A DNA stretch of 64,000 nt from Centropus unirufus (Eukaryota > Chordata > Aves > Cuculiformes > Centropidae), in contig VYZI01000419.1 of the NCBI GenBank assembly GCA_013397695.1, positions 552,018-616,017 of the forward strand, given 5' to 3'. The position numbers and the translations under genes are program-made. Each line of letters opens with the position of its first letter. Position 1 is the stretch's first letter. Below, piece by piece: positions 12,217-22,905 of the stretch. The notes beneath the pieces were generated by a model, which had not been told where the DNA came from, did not search any database, and was given only the letters and a program-made list of their open reading frames with translations.

Positions 12217-12910
12217 GCAGTGTGGGCAACCGCAGTGTGGGGGTTGCAGCGCAGAGACTGCAGCACAGGGGTTGCAGTGCGGGAGTTGCAGTGTGGGGGT
12301 TGCAGGGCAGAGGTTGCAGCATAGAGGCTGCAGGGCACAGGTTGCAGCATGGGGGTTCGAGGGCACAGGTTGCAGCATGGGGGTTGCAGTGCAGGAGTTG
12401 CAGGGCAGACGTTGCAGCGCGGGGGCTGCAGTGCGGGGGCTGCAGGACAGAGGTCGCCGCACAGGGGCTGCCGGGCACAGGTTGCAGCGCAGAGACTGCA
12501 GCACAGGGGTTGCAGTGCGGGAGTTGCAGTGTGGGGGTTGCAGGGCAGAGGTTGCAGCATAGAGGCTGCAGGGCACAGGCTGCAGCACGGGGACTGCAGG
12601 GCAGAGGCTGCAGGGCACAGGTTGCAGCATGGGGGTTCGAGGGCACAGGTTGCAGCATGGGGGTTGCAGTGCAGGAGTTGCAGGGCAGAGGTTGCAGCGC
12701 GGGGGCTGCCGGGCAGAGATTGCAGCGTGGGGACTGCAGTGCGGGGCTGCAGGACAGAGGTCGCCGCACAGGGGCTGCCGGGCACAGGTTGCAGCGCAGG
12801 GGCTGCAGTGCGGGAGCTGCAGGACAGAGGCTGCAGCACAAGGGCTGCCGGGCAGAAGCTGCAGGGCACAGGTTGCAGCGTGGGGGCTGCAGGGCAGGGG
12901 CTGCAGCGCG
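12217..12910 (+). repeat. G-rich minisatellite, 15-bp unit with higher-order structure
   Basis: About 46 degenerate copies of a ~15-bp unit of the form GGGGNTTGCAGNRCR run head to tail. TTGCAG alternates with CTGCAG, and some units read TTCGAG or CTGCCG. Longer blocks are themselves duplicated. The block starting at 12244 recurs at 12482 (offset 238 bp). The block starting at 12334 recurs at 12614 (offset 280 bp, the difference being about three inserted units). The block around 12437-12488 recurs around 12748-12800. The plus strand is strongly G-biased, with a run of three to five Gs in many units, so G-quadruplex formation is plausible. Because the period is a multiple of three and units lack stop codons, the array is open in several frames on both strands. 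This creates ORFs of 341, 286, 268, 495, 327 and 311 residues, none of which I regard as a gene. Confidence 0.95.
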
Positions 12911-13075
12911 GCGCCGTTCCGGCAGGTGGCGGCGGTGCCACAGGCAGCGGCGCTCCCCGGCGGGGCCGTGCCCTCCCGGTTTTCCCGGGGGCCGGATCCA
13001 GCGGCGCTGGCACGCGCAGCCCCCGGCCCCGGGCGCTGCGGGAGCGCGGCTCGGCGGGAGCCGCGCTGCAGCCTC
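12900..13075. promoter_or_regulatory. CpG-dense block (CpG-island candidate)
   Basis: Directly after the minisatellite comes a short stretch very rich in CG dinucleotides (for example GCGCGGCGCCG, GGCGGCGG, CCCGGCGGGGCCG and CACGCGCAGC). This contrasts with the CpG-poor remainder of the window. In vertebrates such density usually marks an unmethylated promoter region or a recently arrived GC-rich sequence. No TATA box, initiator or recognisable first coding exon can be assigned. Together with the minisatellite it gives a GC-rich island of about 0.9 kb, which may be a promoter of an unannotated transcript or only a by-product of the repeat. Confidence 0.45.
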
Positions 13076-13117
13076 TGCTGCTCTCCCTGGGGGCTGAAGG
13101 GGTGCACGGCCACGGCT

Positions 13118-13209
13118 GGGTTTTTTGGTATTTTTTTGCTTTATTTTTTCCCTACCGCCCCCATCTTCCCTTTTTCCCTCTTTCCCTCCTCCCTCTCCTG
13201 CGAATCTAG
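13118..13209 (+). repeat. Polypyrimidine tract
   Basis: T-rich, then mixed C/T sequence (T6, T7 and T6 runs, then repeated CCCTTTTTCCC and TCCCTCC steps), almost free of purines over its second half. Such tracts can form triplex DNA or act as nucleosome-poor spacers. It separates the CpG block from the next CR1 piece. Confidence 0.8.
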
Positions 13210-13234
13210 GGTAGCACCTGCTGCTCGCGTTCCC

Positions 13235-13494
13235 TTCTGCCAAGTGAGAAGTGATGAGATGAGGGGAAATGGCCTCAAGTTGCGTCAGGGGAGGTTTAAT
13301 TTGGATAGTAGGGCAAATTTCTTTCCTGAAGGAGTGGTGAGGCATTGGAGCGGGTTGCCCAGGGAAGCGGCGGAGTCTGCTTCCCTGGAGATGTTCAAAA
13401 AGCATGTAAAAGCGGCGTTTCGGGATGTGGTTTAGGCACAGTTGGACCAGATGACTGGAGGTCTCCAACCTTAATGATTGCATCATTCCATGAT
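13235..13494 (+). mobile_element. Short CR1 LINE 3' end
   Basis: A 260-bp, heavily 5'-truncated CR1 in the same orientation as the copy at 11231-12080. It starts at the block equivalent to 'caagtaacaagtgat'. It continues with 'ggaaatggcctcaagttg', 'caggggaggtttaattt' and 'ggtgaggcattggag'. The ORF2 C-terminal frame ends in a TAG at 13433-13435, followed by 'ccagatgactggaggtct' and a degraded tail. The last ~60 residues of ORF2 are open in one frame, and upstream this frame continues without a stop through the CpG block into the minisatellite. This copy and the one at 11231 differ at many positions, so they are independent insertions rather than a recent duplication. Confidence 0.9.
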
Positions 13495-14460
13495 ATTTAA
13501 TTTGGGATGAAAAAAGGACAGCGTGGGGTGAGGCCCAGCAACGCGGGCCTCCAGGAAAAGCTGCGTTTCTTGCGTTGCTGGTGTTGGCTGTGCTGTGGGG
13601 CACCCACTGCATCCCTGCTGAGCCCTGGGCAGCGCTCCTGGCTCCCACACTGGCTTCCCGTCAGGGAATGCTTCGCCACCACCGGTGAGCAGCGGCCGAG
13701 GCCTGGGGTGCCCTACTGAGGGTGTTGGGGTCTCAAGGCTGGCCGGCCCCAGGGTGAGGATGGAGGTGGAGGCAAGGACAAGGCACACCAGGGCTTGCAT
13801 GCTTCTCTGGTCATCGACTGCTACGGTCCAGGATTAGAGCCTGGTTGATGGACAGCACTGAGTCAAGCCCATGGAAGTAGTTGGGTATGGATGGGAGAGT
13901 AACTACGGGGAGTATGGAGAACTGTCTGTGAACCCAAAAGGGTCCAAAAATAGGGCTTAGACAGACAGCCTTAAAATTAAATTCAAAAGAAACATAGATT
14001 GAAAGATCGTGCTTTCCAATGTAGGGTATTGGGTATGGGCTTATCTTGCAATCAGTTTACACTGGGGTGGAAGCTTAGTCACATGAAAAGGCTCCACTGG
14101 CTTCAAGAGCAACATCCTGCAAGGTGTGAGGGAGGCATAGCCCATTTCTGTGTGCTACCGCCAAAACCTTAGTGTCATCAGTGTCTAAATCTTCCAGGTT
14201 TGGATTCGACTCTCTCTGTTCACAGCACCTGACCTGCCATCTATTCCTATCACGTCTCTCCCATCACAGATGTGCCCAGAACTTTATTTTAAGAAAAACA
14301 AACTGGAGTTGAATATTTGGCCTGAAGTGCAATTAATAATGCAAAAGGAGAGGTCCTAGTAAGGTGTGATTTCTAATATGTCATAAAGCACAGAAGAGTT
14401 CGGGTCAATTAATTGATATTTGTGGAATTGCAGAGTAAAATTTCCAACTACTGGATATCA
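13495..14460. other. Unique non-coding sequence
   Basis: GC-rich to about 13800, then AT-leaning. No gene or repeat family is recognised. The minus-strand frame at 13483-13800 has no known domain and lies antisense to ordinary sequence. Confidence 0.55.
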
Positions 14461-14811
14461 TGGTTGGGACGGACTCGACAAATGGCTTTTTGAGGCAATT
14501 TCTTTATTAGTGACTAGTTTTCTGTATAAGTGACTATTTTCTTTATTAGTAGCGAGGCAGCAACTTTACAGAGAGCCTTTTTATAACCTTTCTTAGTGGG
14601 CGTGTACATTCTCTATTGTTTAAAGTATTTCTTTATAGTGATTGGTAGCCAGTTGTCAACATCTGCACTCTTTTCTAATTCCTGTTCATTGGTTAACCCC
14701 TTCTTCACACTTGTTTACAACCTTCTTCATCCACTTCCTTCGTTGCTTCAAGGGTACACTGTAGAGCTATCAAGGTCAATTTCGTCTTCCTTAATCAGGT
14801 TCTCCCCGACA
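14461..14811 (-). mobile_element. Solitary LTR-like element of an endogenous retrovirus (non-coding)
   Basis: Read on the minus strand, the segment begins TGTCGGGGAG and ends CCCAACCA, the TG...CA form of retroviral LTRs. In between, in transcription order, are AACCAATGAACAGG (a CCAAT motif), a TATA box (GGTTATAAAAAGGC, about 14575-14588), a short pyrimidine/GC stretch and two AATAAAG polyadenylation signals (about 14551-14558 and 14502-14508). The order CCAAT, TATA, AATAAA, then a short U5-like end is the normal LTR layout. No primer-binding site follows the 3' end and no purine-rich tract precedes the 5' end, and no gag, pol or env sequence is nearby, so this is a solo or isolated LTR. I find no matching target-site duplication, so the borders are tentative. 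Homology to avian LTRs is an impression, not a search result. Confidence 0.55.
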
Positions 14812-17204
14812 GCTGGGTGTTTGATAAAGGGGTGTTTAATTGTTAGACCTGGTATACTTAAACCGAGCCTGTATGCGTAGGCGATGTCTTAGAAAGGCAC
14901 TATGTGCTGGAGATATAAAAGTCATTGTGGAGGTGTTAAGTTTGCTGTTGTCTCTGAATCTGACCTGTTATGGGAATAGGATCCATGCGCACATCAGGTG
15001 ATGAAACTTGCACAACATGATATGGGACAGGAGCTCATTTAAATGTATCTGCCATTTGCTAGCTGCCTGGCTACTCACAGCTTCTCCTGAGCGCCAATCC
15101 CCTCCTTTCTGAAATTACAGCAGTAAGATAGCCATCCTTTTATAAACATTCTGAAATGTGCTGGTGTGCATTTTCACATGCTGTTTTCTCTTTCTTTTGT
15201 AATTGTATTTTAAAATTGAAGTGGGCCGAATCTGAAATTTTTGAGCAAAACACTTAGGAATGTAGACATAGGTGGACCTGTGTCCACAAGGTCCGCCTTT
15301 CCTTCTTAAAATACCAATTTTATAACCTTGAATGCTTTTTGAGACCTCTGTAGACCTAACTGAATAAAGCCAAGGGAAGAACAAGCTGTTTTGTTTGTCA
15401 AGCAAATACTTACCTCTATATTATTAAACACGAACATCTGAAGTTGAGCATAAAAAATCTTATTTTGGCATCGGAATATCTATTCTCTGTATTCTTATAA
15501 TTTTTAGGTGATGGCTTTTTAGCTTTCTGAGGCAGAAGCCGGTCCATTTGCCATGGCGACTCCCAGATTCTCAGCAGTGGATGCAGTGCAGCATGCCGGG
15601 AAGGTAAAGGAGACCGTCTCAGTTGTGCTTTTACCTCTCTCCTTTCTCTGCCAGCCTAGGCAACTGCTCGCCTTGCTTATGCCTCCAGTTGGCCCTGCTT
15701 ATACTCCCAGTGATGACAAGGGACTCCTAAGTGCAAAATATTACAAATAAATGGGTATAAATAAATATAAATTAAAAATTACAGAAAGCAATGCCACTGA
15801 TAATTAAATTGGCAACCCCATCTGCAGTGCAGCTGACCAGGCTTAGCTTCACTTTACTTCGGCAGCTGTGTCCACACTGTCTTGAGGTGAAACTTAAGTT
15901 CCCCTTTGACTGTCGCGCAGGCAGTGAGACCCTAAGCGTAACCCTTTGAAGCCAGGCCTCTTTCCTTGGCTAAGCACGTCCAGCATGCTTCAGTGCCAGC
16001 AGGCGTACAGCGGGAACAGGGCCACAAACTGCTGTGGGGGCAGCAGAGCTCACTGTAACTAAAGCCACTCCAGAAGCTGCTCTTTCAGAGGGCTCCAGAT
16101 GAAAGCAGAGAGGCTGTTTACTCCATGCAAAATAAAGGTTTAAAAGCTCAGGCATCCTTTCGAGTCTACAGTGAGGGGGGCTCTGTTGGTTGCATCATGG
16201 ATATTGCTCTATTTCAGGAAGTCTGTATGTGGGGCAGTTGTACCCCCTCCCAGAGGGGGATCACAAGCAGGTGCCAGGGTTTTATGACCATCTGGGCCTT
16301 CTCAGGTTGCTAAATGGGTGGGGGAATCCCTTCCAGATCCTGCCCAGATGAGAAAGGGATTCCAGGAGGTTCCTGCCGTGGAAAAGGCTGACAAACCAGC
16401 TCTGCGCTAATTGTGGCATCAGAGGAGGCAATATTACAGGTGCTGATGATGGAGGGTATTTGCTGCTCCCCTTCCTTTCTCCAGAAAGCACTCTCTGTTC
16501 TTTGTGCCCTGGTTTAGCAGCTCAGGAGTACTGAAAGCTCAAGAGCTCCTGGTGCTTAAACAAAAAATGAAACAAAGAAGTGAGAGAAGGTTGATTCGAT
16601 TTCTTGTAGAACAATCTACACCCTTCAAACTCCGGGATAAGCATTTGCAGAATGAGCCCCTTCAGTGAAACAGATGCTTTGAATTTCAGGCCCAAACTTC
16701 TCCCACCATATGCAAAGACTTTGTCATCACACTGATCCTTGTCATCACATCTGCCTGATCAAAGCGTTCCTGGACAGAAAGTGGGGGTTGTGATTGCCAA
16801 GCAGAAAAAAAATAGTAGCTGTGTGCCTTATCCAAGCCTGTCGTTGCTCTTATGGCTGCACTCACAATAGGTGCCACCTTTGCCTGCAGAGCCAGTATTT
16901 AACACCTTTGTTTACAAAAGCTCCAGATAACCTTCTCGGCAGGAGGTGCTACAGAAAAGCAAGAGTCTCTCCTAGCTTATTCAAACAGAACCCCAGGGCT
17001 TCTGAAGAATGTACAGGAAGCTCTGTCCAGGAATTAATATTCCCACTATTCCTTACCGATTTGTCAAAGCTTAATTTTCTTTAATGGGATTTTTGAATCC
17101 GCACAGTCTTTTCCACTTCCCATCTCCTCCACCCTGTGTTGGTTCATTCCTGGACTATAAGCATTTGCACTGGCCAAACATATCTGTGGATTTTAAAAAA
17201 TGAA
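14812..17204. other. Unique non-coding sequence
   Basis: No recognisable gene. An AT-rich run (AAATAAATGGGTATAAATAAATATAAATT) lies at about 15744-15772. A perfect 10-bp inverted repeat (GGAATCCCTT at 16323-16332 and AAGGGATTCC at 16354-16363) with a 21-base loop is visible. If the LTR border at 14811 is wrong, LTR-derived sequence may extend to about 14880. Confidence 0.5.
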
Positions 17205-17385
17205 ACAGGTACTTTACATGTAATTAATTTAGTGATTTGCTCAGCTGCTGATTCACGTGCATAACCTCAATTAACATTAATGGGAGTTATGTAGGCATGT
17301 CAAGGGCAGAATAGACCCCCTAATAATCTAACATGGAATGTTATTACATTACTGCTGTAATTATATCCTGCACACACATCATTTC
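17205..17385. promoter_or_regulatory. Candidate conserved non-coding element
   Basis: The stretch is dense in motifs typical of developmental enhancers: TAATTAATTT at 17221-17230, a CAGCTG E-box at 17242-17247, a CACGTG E-box at 17254-17259, AATTAACATTAAT at about 17269-17281, CTAATAATCTAA at about 17320 and a near-palindromic ATTACATTACTGCTGTAATTA at about 17342. It has no CpG-rich core and no repeat content. The motifs are visible; enhancer function and conservation are inference. Confidence 0.3.
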
Positions 17386-20300
17386 TACTTTGCTTCATGA
17401 ACCGCTCTTCAAATGTGGTGGCTACTCATCTGTTATGCTCTGTGCGTCAATGCTGAGGTTACATTAAGCATTTTCCTTCCTTCTTCATTGTTCTGTTGCC
17501 AGTCCACCAAAGGTAGCTAAATCGGTAACCGGCCAGTTGGTGTTTTGCGAAGCTACAAATTTTGTTTTCTGAAGGTGATACTGGAAGCCAGAAACAATGA
17601 GAAAAACAAGCCTCAGCAGAACATCACGACATCTCTCCTTCAGCATTTTATTTTTATGTATTTTTAATTGGAATCTGAGCACACATGGCTGAGACACCTT
17701 TAGCCTCATGGTCAAAGGAGGTCGGGTGTACATGAACCATATCTCTCAAGGAGACGTTGAAACAGCACTGCTGTTTCAGGGCTTTTTGGTCTTTGTTAAA
17801 CGCTTCCTAGTTCAAGGGGAGAAAGAGGGGGAGTGGTCAGATCCTGGTACACTAGATGTTAGTGGAAGGTAAAGAAATTGAGGAAAAATTAACCATATCT
17901 AACTGATATGAACAGCAATTTTCAGGTGATGAAGCGTAACCCAGCTGTCTCAGTCTGTGCCCTCTCTTCTTCCGTCCAGTGAAGTTGTGTATGGACAACC
18001 ACTTTCCAGTTTGGGCTATGGGATATATTCTGCTTCAGGTCGTACTACCACGCTCTGAACTGTCACATACATTTTAGTGTTTTTGTCTCGAGGGTCTTTC
18101 CTGCACTTCTGGAGAGATAAGGCCTAATATATTTCCGAGTGTGTGGGCTACCGTTCAAACCCGCGTGTTTGTAGCAGCATGCTATATCCCTGTAAATAAT
18201 CGTTGGCTCCCTGTGGCCATCTTTCCATGACAATTGTGCCCAGTACTTTGGATGTGATACTCCTGCACCTTTACGGGATCACACAGCTAAGCCAAGTAGT
18301 TCAGATTAGCCTGGCAATTAAGGGATCGTGGAGAAAGCAGCGAGTCTTAATGCTGACTGACAACATGGCTCTAGTCGATGAAAAGAGGAAAAAAAAGAAG
18401 CACTGGCAAAAACATGAACATTGTGAAATAGCCAAAGCCCGCAAGTTAACACACTTCTTATATGATCGCTACCAGGCAGTCAGCATCCCCTGGGCTGAAG
18501 GTACTGGCTGATACCAACATCTATCAAGCTTTTATCAAGGAATTCGGTTTTACTCTTTCTGTTTGTGTAGGCCCTAATGTTTGTTAAAAATGTTTGCTAA
18601 AACAGAGCTGTGTTTCCAAGGTAACCGCTACCTAACTTTATTACTAAAACTGCACTAATTCAAACAGGGATCTGAACAAACAGATTCATGTTAATTGCAA
18701 GCTCCATTAAAAACACAAGGGAAAAAAATCAATGTTCACCAAATGGAAAAAGAAAAGAAATCAATAGAGAAATTTTATTTTCAGCCTTTTAAGTGGGGTT
18801 TTTTAAACAATAGAGGTTAAAAAAGTGTAACTACAGGAGAGTGGTACACAGCGTCCTGGTACGCTGTACTGTAAAACAGAAGAACAGAAAGATTCAGTGA
18901 TAATGTAGGAACACTCATCAGGGCTGTAAAACCTTGAGAAATAGAGCCACAGAAGTGGAAAGACCTCTCTCAAGCCATATGCAGTCTGGTCTCCTAGCAT
19001 CTTGTCCAGTGCCCCCAGGCTGTGACTCAAGAGCAGTGACCAAAAGCCTCAGAGGAGAGTAAAGGTGTGATTGTATCACGTCCTGCGTAACCCGAAGTAG
19101 TGTGGGCGACAGCAGCTGTGCCTGTGTTACTGCTGGGGCTTTAACATTTGCTAGCAACCGGCGTACAAGCACTCCAGGGATCCTGGTTATGTGGTTTGAT
19201 TCCTAATATATGCCAAAGCCCCCGCTGCCCTACTTTTCCCCTGCCGTCATTACCCTTGTCGGGACAAAGGCAGGTACGCTGGCACGTACCGTGGGCACAG
19301 TTGCAGTCTGCTGTGTGGGCACAGCCGGTGGCATGCTGGCACGGTGACAGCTGGGATTATCAGGTGACATGTGCCACTCAGAGGGGTGTTGGGGATGTGG
19401 GATCACTTGTGGATGAGAGACACTGGCGAAGCGCTTGAAAGATCTACATCCGTCTCCTCTTTGCTCTGATCCTCTGTGCCACATCCCAGCTGCGGGTCAG
19501 AGGGGTCAGAGGTGTTGGTTTCCTGATGCCATTTTGAGGATAAATCCATTATTATGGGCAGCTGCTTGGAAGGCAAGGCTTGGAGGGTGCTGAGTGAGCT
19601 GTTTTGAAATCAGGCCTTTGCATGGCAACTCGGGCATTGGCTCTTCATGCTTTATGTGACATTTACCTGATCCCAGAAACCCCCATTCCTTTCCTTTCAA
19701 GTGAAAGCTGTCTTGGCAGGTTCATGCACTTTGAAGCTGTTAGAAAAAGGTTTTTGCGAGGAGTAACAATGAGTTTTCCCCTTCACTGGGCCATGTCTTT
19801 TCCAATTTGCCACTGTTAATAAGTATTCTCGTTTCTAAAATCTGGATTGAGGAGCGGTATGGAGATTAATTTTTTCCTGAATTCCTTGAATGCTAGTGTG
19901 TTCCCTACGCACAATATTATTTTGATGTTTAAAAGATAGAAAATAAGTGATCCTAACCTTGGATTGCCTTTGGTGCAGGTAGTGCGAGTTCCTGATAGAA
20001 TTCAGTTGTAAGGTACGAATTATTCTATTATTTTCAAGAATGAGATGTTTCATTCCTTTGCCCGAAACGTTTACTGACCACTGTCAGTCTCCTTGACAAG
20101 TGGAACTTTAAATAGGTGCGTAATAGTAGATTTTACCTGCCCCACTGGAAAAGAGTGAAGGTGGTGCCACGTGCTTGCCTTTGGGTAGAGCTCTACCCTG
20201 TGAATAACACATCATGTTTCTCAATAAGGACTCTCCAAAAAAAAGAAGAGGTGAAGCACAGAGTAAGTAGCAAGTGCTTTTACCCCAAGAATCTTGTGTT

Positions 20301-22834
20301 TAGTCTTTTAAATTCTTGGTACCTTAAAAGAAAAAAATCTGAGAATGACTAATGCTTGGAACCCCTTTCAGAGCACAGTAAAAGGCATCACCAAATAAAA
20401 CCTGAGTGCAGCAGCCCTTTGAAAGAGGCGACTGATGGCAACAGAAGTCTCTGGCAACATTTGAGATGATTTTTGTCAGGACAGCTGGCTTGGCCTCTCA
20501 TTAGTCTTTTGGAGAGGCACCCTCTATTAAAAGGGCACGTGATACCCTTTCTCCTCCCCTTCTCTCCCCCTTCTCTAGCCACCTTCCTAGCATTATATTG
20601 TTTGCCCCGTATTCGAAGTGGTATTTACTTTGAAATTTCTTTGATTCAGTTACTTCACCTTGGCATCCCATCAGCTGGCAAACACAAGTAATGAAGCGAA
20701 GGGAACATAGTTAAGTTGATATCTTAAATGCACACAAATCCCACATGCTGTGGCAACAACAAAATGAATAAGAAACATACTGCATGAAAATCCTCTTAAG
20801 TTCCTTTTTTTTTTTTTCAATTCCAGCCTTGCATACAACAGGAGGAACTTCTTAAAAAATAATCCCATAATATTCCTGAACTAACAGCATTGGCACGAGG
20901 CACAGGATGGTCTTCTTATGCTTCTCAGCATATCTCAGACAATCACAGCTGCTGCTGGTAAATTAATGGCTGCAAGGGGGTTGGGAGAGGAAGAATGAGG
21001 AGAAAAAAAGGGAAATGGAAAGCGTCGTAGGTGGCCTTGTCTCCGCCAAAACTAAATATTTTCATTGGAACTTTTTCCATACAACAATTGGCAGCTTTAT
21101 CCAGAGGCCTTAAACAGACAGAAAAATTCTTACTGTTCTAAGAGTGAGTGCTAATGGGATGCAGCACTGTCTGCTAATGTACATGAATGAATATCTATTT
21201 AATAATAGAACTGTTTTCTCCTAAGGTGCCCTTCCTTTTTTTTTTCTTTTCTTCTAAATTCTTGCCTGCTGGGTCTGCCAGCTTCCCTTTGCCCTAGAAA
21301 TTAAACCTTGGTACTTTCTTTATGCAAGATTTATGCTAGAAACGTTGGCTGGTATTTCATTGTCAGTCAGGGTGTGATTCTACTGTGACATTTCCAGCTG
21401 GATTTTTATGGCAGCTGCAGTTAAACCAACATCAAGCATAAAAACAAACATTTTCTTTCCCTGGCAGAGTTCATTTACATCAGTGAACCAGACTAAAAGG
21501 TGCACTACCCAAAGCACTTTTGGCTGGTATTACTTACATCTGCCCTAGAGGGCTTTGCTAGGATGGATGTAGCTGGGCTGCCAGTAGCTCTAACGGGGAA
21601 GTGGATGTGTGTGTGTGTGTCCGTGCATGGAGGGTACCTGAAGTACAAGGTGAATGGTGAAAGAAAAAAAAGAGTTCTCACGTACAATCTATTGTTCTAG
21701 GGCTTGAGTAAAAAACCCCAAACCTCCAAAGTGCTGAAGTTTGGAGAACAATGAGCAGGGCATCCTGACACGTTGAAGACCAGCTGACTCACACTGTCTT
21801 TTGGATTGAGTGGACGTGGCTGAAGAGGTTGCTGACTTCTTTCTGTCTGCCTCACCCCAGCCAGGGCTCATTGCTCTCAGCTGGCCATGGTAGAATAACT
21901 GACTTGGTGGTTCATCAGATGTGCCAAGTAACAACCTACAATATTAATTTGATTCAGAGAAGTTGTTCCCAACAAAGGCATTATTCATTGCAGTCCTGCA
22001 GAAGAATTGATTTTCGTTGTCAAACCTTCTAGCCTGCTCTGGACTTTTCCAATTGGATTGGAAGGGTAGACAGAGCATGCAGGAAGAGTATTATTAAGCT
22101 AGAAAGTGATTTGATAGCCATAGCCAGTACTTTAATCAGCAAGGGGAGTTACCTTTGGAGTTGAAGTCCATGGTGCTATCAGTCAATGGCCAATGGCTCT
22201 TTTCTTCACCTACCTCCCATTTAAAAAAAACTAATAAAAAAAAAAAAGAGTCCCACAGAGTCAGTGGTGAAGGGACATAGGAGAAAAGGAGAATGAAACA
22301 TATGGAGATGCCAGGCAGGTCCTGTGGTGGTGGTAGAGAGGGATCCTTGTGAGGCAGAGGGAGAACAAAGGGAATGGGGGCATGCAGAACTTCAGGATGC
22401 GGGAGATGAGGAGGATCCTGAGCAAGTAGGGATTTTGAACCTGTAATCAGTGGGCTCCCATAATTATGAACCTGTAATCTAAACATGTAATGTAGTGTGG
22501 GGGTCCCTCATTTACTTGCTTCTCATATGTACTTTTCCTCCTTCTCAAATGACTCGTAGAGGTGCTGCTAGCAGTCCAGGACTGTCCAGCTGCAATGTTT
22601 TTTTTTCACTGGAAACTTTTCCCAGTTTTCTGGGAATTTCCTCTGTCTCCATCTTCCCTCTCCGGCACTTAGTCTTTGCATTGTTAAATATTGATGCATT
22701 CTCATTCCGCAAGGTTCTCTACCACTTGAATTTCTTTGGTCTTATATGTTGTTTCCTCTTCAGTGCTTGCATTCAACAGCACTGGACCCAGGGGCAGAAA
22801 AGGAGCGGGGAGAGACTGATGTAAATTAACCATT
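17386..22834. other. Unique non-coding sequence with small simple repeats
   Basis: No exon or interspersed repeat is recognised over 5.4 kb. Simple sequences are a T13 run at 20815-20827, a (TG)7 run at 21606-21620 and an A-rich block at 22223-22248. The short frames at 18203-18511 and 22495-22824, and that at 22136-22486 on the minus strand, show no domain. The 22495 frame is hydrophobic in parts but has no plausible family. Confidence 0.5.
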
Positions 22835-22905
22835 TAGTGTAAATTCATAGAACTCCACTGACTACAATGAAGCTGCACTGAATTAGTGTAGCTGAGAACC
22901 TGCTT
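22835..22905. repeat. Possible ancient amniote interspersed-repeat fragment
   Basis: The wording 'agaactccactgactacaatgaag' followed by 'gtgtagctgagaacctg' resembles a very common block in reptile and bird genomes, in which 'ccactgacttcaatggagct' precedes 'accagctgaggatctgg'. The match is short and diverged and rests on recall, so family and orientation are left open. Confidence 0.3.

Noticed and set aside
12072..13097. 341-codon plus-strand frame with a five-residue peptide repeat, superficially like a pentapeptide-repeat protein
   Set aside because: The A(D/N)LXX consensus of true pentapeptide-repeat proteins is absent. The five-residue period only reflects the 15-bp DNA unit, and several frames on both strands are open over the same DNA.
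12161..13648. 495-codon minus-strand open frame, longest in the window
   Set aside because: It runs antisense through the second CR1, the CpG block and the minisatellite. Its length comes from the stop-free 15-bp repeat, and its peptide is a translation of that repeat with no protein-family signature.
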